From Candidatus Thermoplasmatota archaeon (lineage in GTDB: Archaea > Thermoplasmatota > SW-10-69-26 > JACQPN01 > JAJPHT01), in the NCBI GenBank assembly GCA_035540375.1, contig DATLGO010000031.1, positions 1 to 64,000 of the forward strand: DNA of 64,000 bases. Reading direction: 5' to 3'. This document shows, one piece after another, positions 42,842-50,196 of this stretch. The translations under genes were made by a program, and so were the position numbers. Under the pieces are notes generated by a model, which saw only the letters and a list, made by a program, of their open reading frames with translations, made no database searches and was not told where the DNA came from. Position 1 is the first letter of the stretch. Each line of letters begins with the position of its first letter.

Positions 42842-43710
42842 GCGTCCTCCGGCGTCACCGCGTGGATCGTGAACGCGAAGGCGGCCTGCATGAGCGGGAC
42901 GACCACGAGCACGAGGAGGTAGCCGTCGGTGAGCGACGCCGAGGCGGCGGAACCGAACGACACCATGACCGAGAGCATGATGATGAGGAAGAGCGGGGCC
43001 GCCACGACGACCGTCACGTAGGATTCGGCGATGAGCCCGAGGTGATCGAGGAAGCTGCGCTGTTCGAGTCGGGTCTCCGCGGCGATTTGTTCGCTTTTCG
43101 AGATCAGGTATTCGCGAAGGCTTCCGCCCGCGCCGAGGGTGGAAACAGCGCCCTGGAGGAAGTCCGCGAAGCGGGGCGAAGGGGATTGGTCGATCGCCCG
43201 CGAAAGCGCCGAGACGAGGTCGAGGCCGAGCACGCGCATGTCGCGCGCGATCCGAGCGCACTCATCGGCGACGGGGCCGAACGCTTTCTCGCGCCCGACC
43301 TCGGCAAAGATCCTCTCGGGCACGACGCCCGCGCCCGCGAGCGCCGCAACGTAGGCGAGCGCCGCGGGGAGCGCCGCGTCGGCGCTCCTGCTCCGCGCCT
43401 CGGCGAGGATCCGGGGCACGCGGTGGACTGCGGCGACGCCGAGCAGGGTTACGAGGATGCCGAGTCCGAGCCCGAGCATCCCGGCGGCCTCGGGCGCGCT
43501 CCCGACCGCGGTCGCCGTCGCGGTCGCAAGGATCGCCATGAAAACGCCCGTTGCGGTCGACGCGCCGTACCCGACGACGAGAAAAAGGTCGGCGCGCAGG
43601 GGAAGATGGGCCCGTGCCACGTCGCGTTCGAGCCTCGCGAGGGACGGGTGCCGCCGGGCGAGCCTTCCGAAGGCCCGATACGCCAGGCGCGCGACGGGGC
43701 CCACCTTCAC
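42838..43710 (-). CDS. Pilus platform protein, ArlJ/TadB-like (T2SSF domain), first of two
   Basis: 290 residues, same architecture as the next gene: N-terminal helices (ADLFLVVGYGASTATGVFMAIL), cytosolic T2SSF helices (ALPAALAYVAALAGAGVVPERIFAEVG...FADFLQGAVSTLGAGGSLREYLISK) and C-terminal helices. Many archaeal pili have one fused platform protein with two T2SSF halves; here the halves are separate genes with ATGA overlaps on both sides, as in bacterial TadB-TadC. It probably forms a heterodimer with the product of the next gene. Confidence 0.85.
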   Translation of the reverse strand: MKVGPVARLAYRAFGRLARRHPSLARLERDVARAHLPLRADLFLVVGYGASTATGVFMAILATATATAVGSAPEAAGMLGLGLGILVTLLGVAAVHRVPRILAEARSRSADAALPAALAYVAALAGAGVVPERIFAEVGREKAFGPVADECARIARDMRVLGLDLVSALSRAIDQSPSPRFADFLQGAVSTLGAGGSLREYLISKSEQIAAETRLEQRSFLDHLGLIAESYVTVVVAAPLFLIIMLSVMVSFGSAASASLTDGYLLVLVVVPLMQAAFAFTIHAVTPEDA

Positions 43711-45347
43711 GAATAATCCTCCGCGTCCTTGCGCGCCGCTTCCGCGACGCCTTCCGGATCCGTGGCGTAGGCCGCGAAGATGCGCGTCACGTGGTCGAAT
43801 CGTCGAATGCCGCGGCGGGCCATCCAGGCGAGGATCTCGGACCGCCGACGCGCCTCGGCTTCCACCGCCTCGCGGTCCAGGTTGCGGCTCTCGCCGATCT
43901 CCTCGAGGATGCGGCTCTTGCCGAGGAAGCGCATTTGGCCCGAGGCCCGGTCCCGCCTGAAGGCCGTGTTCGTGAGGATTTCGCCCGTGCGGTTGTCGAG
44001 GCCCGCGATCTCCGTGAGCTCGACGACTCGTCGAACGAGCTTTCCGTCAACCCGCAAGGAGGCCTGGATGAGGATCCCGTCAACCTGCTGGATCAGCACG
44101 CGAGGGATGTTGATCGGTTCGTTCTCGAGGCGACGGACCACTGCCTCGGCGCTGTCGGCGTGCATCGTGCTGTAGACAGCGTGACCGGTGCTCATCGCCT
44201 GGAAAAGCGTGAAGGTCTCCGCGCCGCGGACCTCTCCCACGAGGATGTATTCGGGTCGCTGCCGGAGCGCGGCCTCGAGGAGGCGGTACATGTCGACGGC
44301 TCCGGCCAGCTTGGAGCCGGAAAGCTCGCCCGCAAAGCCGGTCCTCGTCACCGACGCGATCCAATTTTCGTGCGCAAGATTGATCTCGCGCGTTTCCTCG
44401 ATGGACACGATCTTCTTCTGGAGGGGGATGAAGGTGCAGAGCGCGTTGAGGGTCGTGGTCTTCCCGCTCGCGGTGCCGCCCGCGACGAGGAGGTTGCGCC
44501 CGCTCTCCATCGCAAGCCAGAGCGTGGCCGCGAGATCTGGATCGAGCGTCCCATACGCGATGAGGTCCGGAGGCGTGAGGGGGTCGCTCCGGAACTTGCG
44601 GATCGTGAAGGACGAGCCGCGCGTGGTCACCTCGCGCGAGAGCGTGGCCTGCAGCCTGCTCGAGTCCGGCAGCGTCGCATCGAGGATCGGATCCGCGATG
44701 CTGATCTGCTTGCCCGCCCGCTGGCCGAGCCTCATCACATAGCGGTCGAGTTCGATCTCGTCGTCGAACACGACGGTTGTTCGCATCGATTCGAATCGAC
44801 GATGAAAGACGTAAAGGGGGATTCCGGGGCCGTCGCAAGAGATGTCCTCGATGAGCGGGTCGCGCATGACGACGTCCATCGGGCCGTAGCCGAGGAGATC
44901 GCGCGCAAGCGCGTATCGGACGCGTTCGCGGCCGACGGGATCGAGGAGGACGGAATGATCCACGATCGCCTGATCCGCCGCCGCAAGAAGTCTCGCCTCG
45001 CGGTCGGACGAATCAGCCGCTTCGACCGGCAAGGTCTTGACGAGCGTCTCGCGCAGGAAAGCGCAAGCCTCGCGCTCGGGACCCGCGAGGACGGGCTCCA
45101 CGACTTCGTAAAGGTTCGTTCCCGATGCGCCGTCGCGGAGGATGCGCGGAAAGGCGAGACCGCCGGTTCCGGGATCGAGGATCTCGAAGGGCGCCGCGAC
45201 CTCGCGAACCGGGGTCACGGGTCGGTCCGGCGCGAGGCCCAGCGCCGCATAGGCCGCGCGGCCGCGGAGCAGCTGGCGGTCAAGGGGCGTCGGCGCGGTC
45301 GCGCCGTTGCGAAGGCCCCGGAGGGCATCAAGCCACGATCGCGACAT
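43707..45347 (-). CDS. Pilus/archaellum assembly ATPase, ArlI/TadA type (secretion ATPase)
   Basis: 546 residues. N-terminal domain, then the conserved archaeal stretch LLGYGPMDVVMRDPLIEDISC (151-171), DATLPDSSRLQATL, Walker A GGTASGKTT (290-298), the Asp box EETREINLAHENWI, Walker B YILVGEVRG (366-374) and the His box GHAVYSTMHAD (387-397). It hydrolyses ATP to drive filament assembly or rotation through the ArlJ-like platform. Sequence alone does not separate pilus from archaellum use. An unusual C-terminal extension of about 60 charged residues follows the ATPase core. The start overlaps the end of the preceding pilin-like gene by 20 bases. Confidence 0.93.
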   Translation of the reverse strand: MSRSWLDALRGLRNGATAPTPLDRQLLRGRAAYAALGLAPDRPVTPVREVAAPFEILDPGTGGLAFPRILRDGASGTNLYEVVEPVLAGPEREACAFLRETLVKTLPVEAADSSDREARLLAAADQAIVDHSVLLDPVGRERVRYALARDLLGYGPMDVVMRDPLIEDISCDGPGIPLYVFHRRFESMRTTVVFDDEIELDRYVMRLGQRAGKQISIADPILDATLPDSSRLQATLSREVTTRGSSFTIRKFRSDPLTPPDLIAYGTLDPDLAATLWLAMESGRNLLVAGGTASGKTTTLNALCTFIPLQKKIVSIEETREINLAHENWIASVTRTGFAGELSGSKLAGAVDMYRLLEAALRQRPEYILVGEVRGAETFTLFQAMSTGHAVYSTMHADSAEAVVRRLENEPINIPRVLIQQVDGILIQASLRVDGKLVRRVVELTEIAGLDNRTGEILTNTAFRRDRASGQMRFLGKSRILEEIGESRNLDREAVEAEARRRSEILAWMARRGIRRFDHVTRIFAAYATDPEGVAEAARKDAEDYS

Positions 45348-46674
45348 CGAGGCTCACCTCCTTGATCGCAACGTGGACATCTTCCGATGCCGAGGACGGC
45401 GAGGTCCCGAGAATCCGGACCTGGATGGAAGCGCTTCCCGTCGTAACCATGTAATCCTTCGGCGAAACGAGACCCGCCCGACCGAAGGCGTCGTGGACGA
45501 TCCCCGCCCAAGCCGCGGGCGCCCGCGTCTCGATGACGAGGGTGGCCTCCGGCGCGCGCCCCTCAACCCGCAAGATCTTCGTCGGCGTAAGCGTGGCGAC
45601 GGCGGCGCCCGTCGAAGTCGCTTGGAGGGTTGCTCCCTGGAGACGGGCGCCGTCGAGAGAAACCACGGTGACGTCGTTGATGCGCGCGACCCCAAAGTCC
45701 GGAGGGACCCGGAAGACGAAGGCTCCGCCTTGATCAAGGAGGAGGGCGCCGTGCTCGACGACGAGCTTCTGGTCGGGATACCGGTTGTTTGCCGCCGCGA
45801 TGGAGAGCGCGCCGCCCGCGGACCTCCACGCGTAAGGCTCCCGGACGGTGCCGCCGCCCGTGGTGACGAGCGTTCCGTCGGGGGCCGCCTCTCGCGAACG
45901 CATTGCGTATTCGGCCGTGATGAACGACGAGAGCGGCTGCGCGTTGAACGTTTCGATAGAAAGCGAGACCGGCTTCTCGGCATCGGCGATCACGCGGTCG
46001 AATCGCCAGGTCGGCGTGAGGACGTCGACCCAGAACGGAGGCGCGATGGGGGAGGTCATGGAGTGGATTCCCTGGAAGAAGATCGTCGTTCCCGACTCGG
46101 TCCTCACGGCGGCGGTCAGCTCGGAGGCCTGCGAGCCGCCCGGGGCCGAAACCCGGAAGCGGAAATCGCCCGCGAAGGCGCCCGTCCGGTTCCGGAGCGT
46201 GAGGTCGACGGCGTCGAGGTGATTGGCCTGGGAAAGCGTCGACGTGATCTTGAGCCTCAAGTCGTCGACGGCGGCGAGGTTGGTGATGTTGATCCGACTG
46301 GTGAGGGGCGACCACGATTCGCTCGCGCCCGCGGCGCTTGCCCCGTCGGACCAGATGCGCATCCGCGGCGACGACACCGTGAGCGCGGGTCCCGTGGCTT
46401 CGAAGGAGACGGTGGGGGGTAGCCCCGAGGTCCCGAGGAACTCGTCCCCGCGCCCGACAGGGATCAGGAAGGCCTGCGCGCCCTGGGCGGGATCCGTCGT
46501 GCGCGCGCTCGCGGCAAGCTTCGCAAGGCGCTCCTCGAGCGTGGCGATCCTCTCGATCTCGCGATCCCGCTCCAGGGCTGGAAGCACGGTCACGCGAGCG
46601 GCGGCGAACGCGGCGGCCACGATCGCGAGGACGAGAATCGCGCCGATGACGTTGGAAACACCCTTGTCGCCCAT
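45328..46674 (-). CDS. Large type IV pilin-like secreted protein
   Basis: 448 residues with a class III (prepilin-type) N-terminus: MGDKG, then VSNVIGAILVLAIVAAAF, with probable cleavage after Gly5. A short coiled segment (ERDREIERIATLEERLAKL) leads to a large extracellular beta-rich domain of about 380 residues, far bigger than a filament pilin. It could be a tip adhesin, a minor pilin or a stator-like protein comparable in place to ArlF/ArlG. Start ATG, 3 bases after the small pilin gene. Confidence 0.8.
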   Translation of the reverse strand: MGDKGVSNVIGAILVLAIVAAAFAAARVTVLPALERDREIERIATLEERLAKLAASARTTDPAQGAQAFLIPVGRGDEFLGTSGLPPTVSFEATGPALTVSSPRMRIWSDGASAAGASESWSPLTSRINITNLAAVDDLRLKITSTLSQANHLDAVDLTLRNRTGAFAGDFRFRVSAPGGSQASELTAAVRTESGTTIFFQGIHSMTSPIAPPFWVDVLTPTWRFDRVIADAEKPVSLSIETFNAQPLSSFITAEYAMRSREAAPDGTLVTTGGGTVREPYAWRSAGGALSIAAANNRYPDQKLVVEHGALLLDQGGAFVFRVPPDFGVARINDVTVVSLDGARLQGATLQATSTGAAVATLTPTKILRVEGRAPEATLVIETRAPAAWAGIVHDAFGRAGLVSPKDYMVTTGSASIQVRILGTSPSSASEDVHVAIKEVSLDVAIVA

Positions 46675-46677
46675 GCT

Positions 46678-47121
46678 TTAGCCCACCGTGTAGATCGCAT
46701 TCGCGAGGAGGCGGGACGTGCCGTCCTCCGACGTCGCGGATACCTGTATCGAAACCCGGGCACCCGGCGCGAGCCGCAGCGTCCGGGTCCACGTTTCGCC
46801 CGCCGTGAGGCTTCCGTCGGAAAAGGCGGAGCCGAGAGCGCTTCCCGTGAGTCGCGTCGTCAGACCGTCGACGGCGTAGACCACGACGACCCGCGATGCG
46901 GGGAGGCGTTCTCCTCCGCCGTGCGTTATCCTCAGTTGGTCGTCGGCGGTGTTCCAGACCGCGTCGGGGCCGCGCGCGATGCCGGTGGAGACGTCGGCGT
47001 GAGGCGGAGTCTCGACGACGAGCCTCGCATGGAGGAAAGCCCCGAAGACTGCGGCCGCGGCCACCGTGATCGCGACGAGCAGGAGCGTCCCCACCGTCTC
47101 GACGGCCCCCCCGTCCGTCAT
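46678..47121 (-). CDS. Archaeal type IV pilin-like protein, small
   Basis: 147 residues. The N-terminus MTDGG-AVETVGTLLLVAITVAAAA fits the archaeal pilin N-terminal domain (G, then a hydrophobic helix with LLVAITV). The rest is a compact beta domain of about 110 residues (ADVSTGIARGPDAVWNTADDQLRITHGG; SAFSDGSLTAGETWTRTLRLAPG), of the size expected for the main filament subunit. The start was set at the ATG next to the class III signal; its ATG overlaps the ArlH-like stop by 4 bases. It may be the structural subunit of the filament. Confidence 0.8.
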   Translation of the reverse strand: MTDGGAVETVGTLLLVAITVAAAAVFGAFLHARLVVETPPHADVSTGIARGPDAVWNTADDQLRITHGGGERLPASRVVVVYAVDGLTTRLTGSALGSAFSDGSLTAGETWTRTLRLAPGARVSIQVSATSEDGTSRLLANAIYTVG

Positions 47122-47846
47122 CGGATGCGTCCTCCGGAGAACGAGCCCGTGATTTCGACGTTCGCTTCGTCGAAGCGGTACTCCGTCCAACCGATCTCGG
47201 GCGGCGCGCCCAGCCCCTCGACCCGCAGGAGGTGGCGGTCGCCGTCGCGCTTCACTTCGATGATGCCATGACAGAGGTGCTTGAAGGCCTGCACGTCGGC
47301 GTCCGCGTGCATCCCGTGGTCGACAAGGAGCATTCCCGTCGCCCCGGCGCGTCGCGCCATCCCGATGAAGACCTGGAGGAAGCGGAACGTGGCCTGGGGA
47401 CTCGTCTGGATCGCAAGGGTCGACACCGAGTCGAGGACGAGCGCGTGCCGCGATGCGTTCTTCGTGATCTCGCGATGAACTTTGCCGAGCGCAACGCCCA
47501 GGTCGTTGAGGCTTGCGAGCCCGTCGACGAGTTCGGTCCCGAGCCGGGGGTCCTCCTCGAATCCGATCACCCGGCTGTAGGCGTCGATCGTGTGAAGAAG
47601 CCCCGACGCGATTGGCACCGCGAGATTTCCCGCGGAGCGGGCGAGATCCTTGTGGAACTCGGAGGCCGTTGCGTTCGTGACGATCCCGAGGGCGGCGTCT
47701 CCGCGCGCGATGCTTTGTGCGAGGAAACGGCGCGCAAGCACCTCCTTCCCCGCGAAGGGCGGCCCGTACACCAGCGCGAAGGATCCTTCGGGGAGGCCCC
47801 CTCCGAGCAGATCGTCGAGTCGCCGGACGCCCGTCAGGATCTTCAC
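47118..47846 (-). CDS. ArlH/KaiC-like RecA-fold ATPase
   Basis: 242 residues from a GTG that overlaps the fusion-gene stop (GTGA). KaiC/RadA-like start KILTGVRRLDDLLGGGLPEGS; Walker A-like GPPFAGKE (28-35), with Glu in place of the usual Thr/Ser after Lys; Walker B-like HALVLDSVSTL; and an acidic-hydrophobic C-terminal sheet. In archaella, ArlH is a single-domain KaiC-like ATP-binding switch on the ArlI/ArlJ motor. The position here, directly before pilin, ATPase and platform genes, fits that role. The altered P-loop may mean nucleotide binding without fast hydrolysis. Confidence 0.82.
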   Translation of the reverse strand: MKILTGVRRLDDLLGGGLPEGSFALVYGPPFAGKEVLARRFLAQSIARGDAALGIVTNATASEFHKDLARSAGNLAVPIASGLLHTIDAYSRVIGFEEDPRLGTELVDGLASLNDLGVALGKVHREITKNASRHALVLDSVSTLAIQTSPQATFRFLQVFIGMARRAGATGMLLVDHGMHADADVQAFKHLCHGIIEVKRDGDRHLLRVEGLGAPPEIGWTEYRFDEANVEITGSFSGGRIR

Positions 47847-49018
47847 GTGACCACCCCCCGGACGTTCCGGAAGAGCCGGCGCAAGAGCGCGCGGCAGGCG
47901 ATTGGGTCGCTCACGTCGATGGGGACCACGGGGACGTCGTCGCCGAGGGCGAGCTCCCGGGCGATCTCCTCGGGCGAAAGGGCGTTCGAGGGATCCTGCC
48001 GGTTCGCGGCCACCACGATGGGAAGATGCTGGGTCCCCGATTCCTCGAGCATGGCGCGGGCGCGCTTCAACGAATAGTGGCGGCTGCTCTCGACGACGAG
48101 TACGACCCCCATCGCCTGGCCCGCGAGCATGCCGAGGAGCGGATCGAACCGCGCTTGACCGGGCGTGCCGAACACCTCGGTGGTGAAACCGTCCATCGTG
48201 ACCGTCCCATGATCGAGGGCCACGGTCGTATCGAGCCGATTGACGCTGATCGAGGTGTCGCTCACCGCGTTCACGAACGTGCTCTTGCCGGCGTGGAAGG
48301 GACCCGTCACCAGAATCTTGGGGATGTATTCCAGGACTCCTTCCGGCTCGCGGACGACGAAAGCGACGGCTTCGTCCGAGCCGTTTGCGCGCCAGCCCGC
48401 GCGCTCGACCCGGAAGGCGTGCCCCGTCGTCGCGCGGCGACCCTGGAGGCCGCTCACCTGGACGACGCCGTCGAAGGCCGAGGTGAACGGCGCGGTCCCT
48501 CCTTCGTAGGGCCACGCGGTCACAACGGTCGCGGACACGGGGAATCGCCTGAACGCGGCGACGATGCGGGGCAGGTCGCGCGCGGCCCGCTCGGGATCCG
48601 CCGCGCGATCCACGAGCGTGGACAGGGAATCGACGGCAAGGAACGCGTTCGGATAGAGGGTCGATAGGCGTTCGATCTCCATCGCGAGCGACGCAGGGTC
48701 GTACGGATCGGGTATCACATGACGGGCTCCGAAATCGAGGCCGAGTCCCGACGAGTAGCCGTCCACGATGACGAGCTTCGGGGCTCTGGCGTCGAGGCCG
48801 AAGGCGCGCAGACGCATCGCGACCGCGTTCGGCGGGCGGTCAAGGCCGACGAAAACCACGGGTCCTCCGCGGGCGACGTGCTCGCGCGCGGCCTGGTAGA
48901 GGAACGGCGTCGCGTCGACGCCCGGATCATTGACGAAGACCACCGACGAGCCCTTGGGAACCGGCGCCATCCGCCGGTCGACGGCGGGGACGCCGATGAG
49001 CGTGGAGGCGGAGGACAC
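47843..49018 (-). CDS. Fusion of degenerate KaiC-like domain and MglA/Rag-like small GTPase
   Basis: 391 residues, GTG start. Residues 1-225 follow the KaiC/RecA fold, with a Walker B-like NAFLAVDSLSTL (125-135), but the P-loop position reads VNDPGVDATPF and lacks the GK-S/T. Residues 232-391 are a Ras-like GTPase of the COG2229 type: G1 GPFHAGKST (239-247), switch Thr in LDTTVALDHG, G3 FGTPGQ (283-288; no Asp of DxxG) and G4 NRQD (339-342). Such GTPases pair with Roadblock proteins, and a Roadblock gene lies 3 bases upstream. Next comes the ArlH-like gene (GTGA overlap). The fusion physically links a GTPase switch to a motor-type KaiC-like domain. Confidence 0.85.
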   Translation of the reverse strand: MSSASTLIGVPAVDRRMAPVPKGSSVVFVNDPGVDATPFLYQAAREHVARGGPVVFVGLDRPPNAVAMRLRAFGLDARAPKLVIVDGYSSGLGLDFGARHVIPDPYDPASLAMEIERLSTLYPNAFLAVDSLSTLVDRAADPERAARDLPRIVAAFRRFPVSATVVTAWPYEGGTAPFTSAFDGVVQVSGLQGRRATTGHAFRVERAGWRANGSDEAVAFVVREPEGVLEYIPKILVTGPFHAGKSTFVNAVSDTSISVNRLDTTVALDHGTVTMDGFTTEVFGTPGQARFDPLLGMLAGQAMGVVLVVESSRHYSLKRARAMLEESGTQHLPIVVAANRQDPSNALSPEEIARELALGDDVPVVPIDVSDPIACRALLRRLFRNVRGVVT

Positions 49019-49021
49019 ACT

Positions 49022-49420
49022 TCAGCCTCCGTTTTCCTTCGAGTGCTCGATCGCCTTCCGCACGTGCGCAAAGGTCTGTTTGAGGTCCGCGTTCGGCTCA
49101 GCCACGGCGACGAGCATGAGATCGGTGGCGGCCGCGACGGCGATCAGGCTCACCCCCTCGGCCTCCAGTCGGAGGATCACGGGGGAGCGGCCCCCGAGCT
49201 CGCCCACCATCGTTTCGCCGGCAGCCATGACGGCGGCCGCGAGCGCGCTCATGGTCCCGGGTCGGGAGATCTTCGGACATTCGTTGATGACGCAAAGACC
49301 GTCGCGCGTGACGAGGAGCGCGCCCTGGATGCCGGGCGCGTCGGAGAGGGTGGCGAGGGCCTGTTTCCATGGATCGCGAATCACGCCGAGAGGCGTCCTT
49401 CTGGGTGAACCGATGGTCAT
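49022..49420 (-). CDS. Roadblock/LC7-domain protein (MglB-like)
   Basis: 132 residues. Matches the Roadblock/LC7 fold: helix WKQALATLSDAPGIQGALLVTRDGLCV, helix TMSALAAAVMAAGETMVGELG, then strands VILRLEAEGVSLIAVAAATDLMLVAVAEP and a final helix (DLKQTFAHVRKAIEHSK). In bacteria MglB is the GAP for the MglA GTPase that sets pilus polarity; archaeal family members occur next to COG2229-like GTPases. Position between response regulator and GTPase fusion (1 and 3 bases apart) strongly suggests the same pairing. A homodimer binding the GTPase domain is expected. Confidence 0.88.
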   Translation of the reverse strand: MTIGSPRRTPLGVIRDPWKQALATLSDAPGIQGALLVTRDGLCVINECPKISRPGTMSALAAAVMAAGETMVGELGGRSPVILRLEAEGVSLIAVAAATDLMLVAVAEPNADLKQTFAHVRKAIEHSKENGG

Positions 49421-49421
49421 G

Positions 49422-49910
49422 TCAGGTCCTCCGCCCGAGCTCGTGACGCATGGCGTCGAGGCTCCTGGCGAATGCCCGCGCCCGAAGCTCGTCGGCGCGG
49501 CGCGCCCGGAGGATCGAGAAGACGTTCTCGACAACGACGTCAGGATCGAACGGTTTGACGAGGAAGTTGTGCACGCCTTCGAGGTTGATGGCCTTGAGCG
49601 CGATGTCGAGGTCGGGATAGGCCGTGATGAGCATCCGGGCGCTCCCGGGGGCGATCTTCTGGGCGGCGGCGAGGAACTCGAGTCCTGTCATCCCCGGCAT
49701 CCGGTAGTCCGTGATGATGAGATCGACGGCCTCCTTTTCGAGGAGCGTGAGCGCGTCGGGACCCGACGTTGCCACCACCACGTCGATCTCGAGCTCGGCC
49801 TCGAGCAGATCGCGGAGCGAATCGCCGATGTCCACCTCGTCGTCGACGACCAGGACCCGCTGACGGCGGATGGGGTCGGACGCGTCGTCCGTCACGGCGA
49901 TCCTCTCCAT
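49422..49910 (-). CDS. Response regulator (receiver domain), first gene of the pilus operon
   Basis: 162 residues from the ATG at 49910 (an ATG 10 codons further up is possible). Receiver domain: acidic pair in VLVVDDEVDIG, phospho-acceptor Asp68 in DLIITDYRMPG, Thr96 in MLITAYPD and Lys119 in LVKPFD. The remaining 35 residues are a helical tail (ILRARRADELRARAFARSLDAMRHEL) with no DNA-binding domain, so output is probably protein-protein, plausibly on the Roadblock/GTPase partners encoded next. Likely phosphorylated by the kinase at 40212 in the same operon. Confidence 0.9.
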   Translation of the reverse strand: MERIAVTDDASDPIRRQRVLVVDDEVDIGDSLRDLLEAELEIDVVVATSGPDALTLLEKEAVDLIITDYRMPGMTGLEFLAAAQKIAPGSARMLITAYPDLDIALKAINLEGVHNFLVKPFDPDVVVENVFSILRARRADELRARAFARSLDAMRHELGRRT

Positions 49911-50196
49911 CGGGAAAGGGGGGCGCCCGAAACCAGCCATCCGTCTTGGGGGGGTGATTGCATGGGGGGGTTCCGCTCCGTGCCCGGTTCCGGGCGTCCG
50001 CTTCCCTGTCTGTCGCCCCTCGCATACAAGCGTGTGTCTGTCCGGGGAGACGGACAACTCGTCCGGCCGGGTGGACCCGTCAATCCGAACACGCCCGTTC
50101 AAGGGTGCGGCCAGCGGGATCTCCGCAACGCGGATAGGCCGGGAGGAAAGAACCCACCCCGTGGCGACGGACCCTCGTCGCGCGGACACCCCGCGG
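49911..50196. other. Divergent promoter region between pilus operon and trmB-like gene
   Basis: About 286 bases between the operon start and the TrmB-like gene. A weak TATA-like ATGCAATCAC (minus strand, about 49963-49972) would suit the longer regulator start. CGGACAACTCGTCCG (50051-50065) is an inverted repeat, continued by GTCCGG...GGAC to 50076, and could be an operator. A run of seven G at 49948-49954 is notable. I cannot decide the transcription starts by eye. Confidence 0.35.

Noticed and set aside
44780-44800. TTCGAATCG stretches resembling a tRNA T-loop
   Set aside because: They lie inside the assembly ATPase frame and have no acceptor or anticodon stem around them.
43707-45347. Reading the operon as a DNA-transfer (VirB11/conjugation) system
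   Set aside because: No relaxase, coupling ATPase or other conjugation genes; pilin-like and ArlJ-type partners fit a filament machine better.
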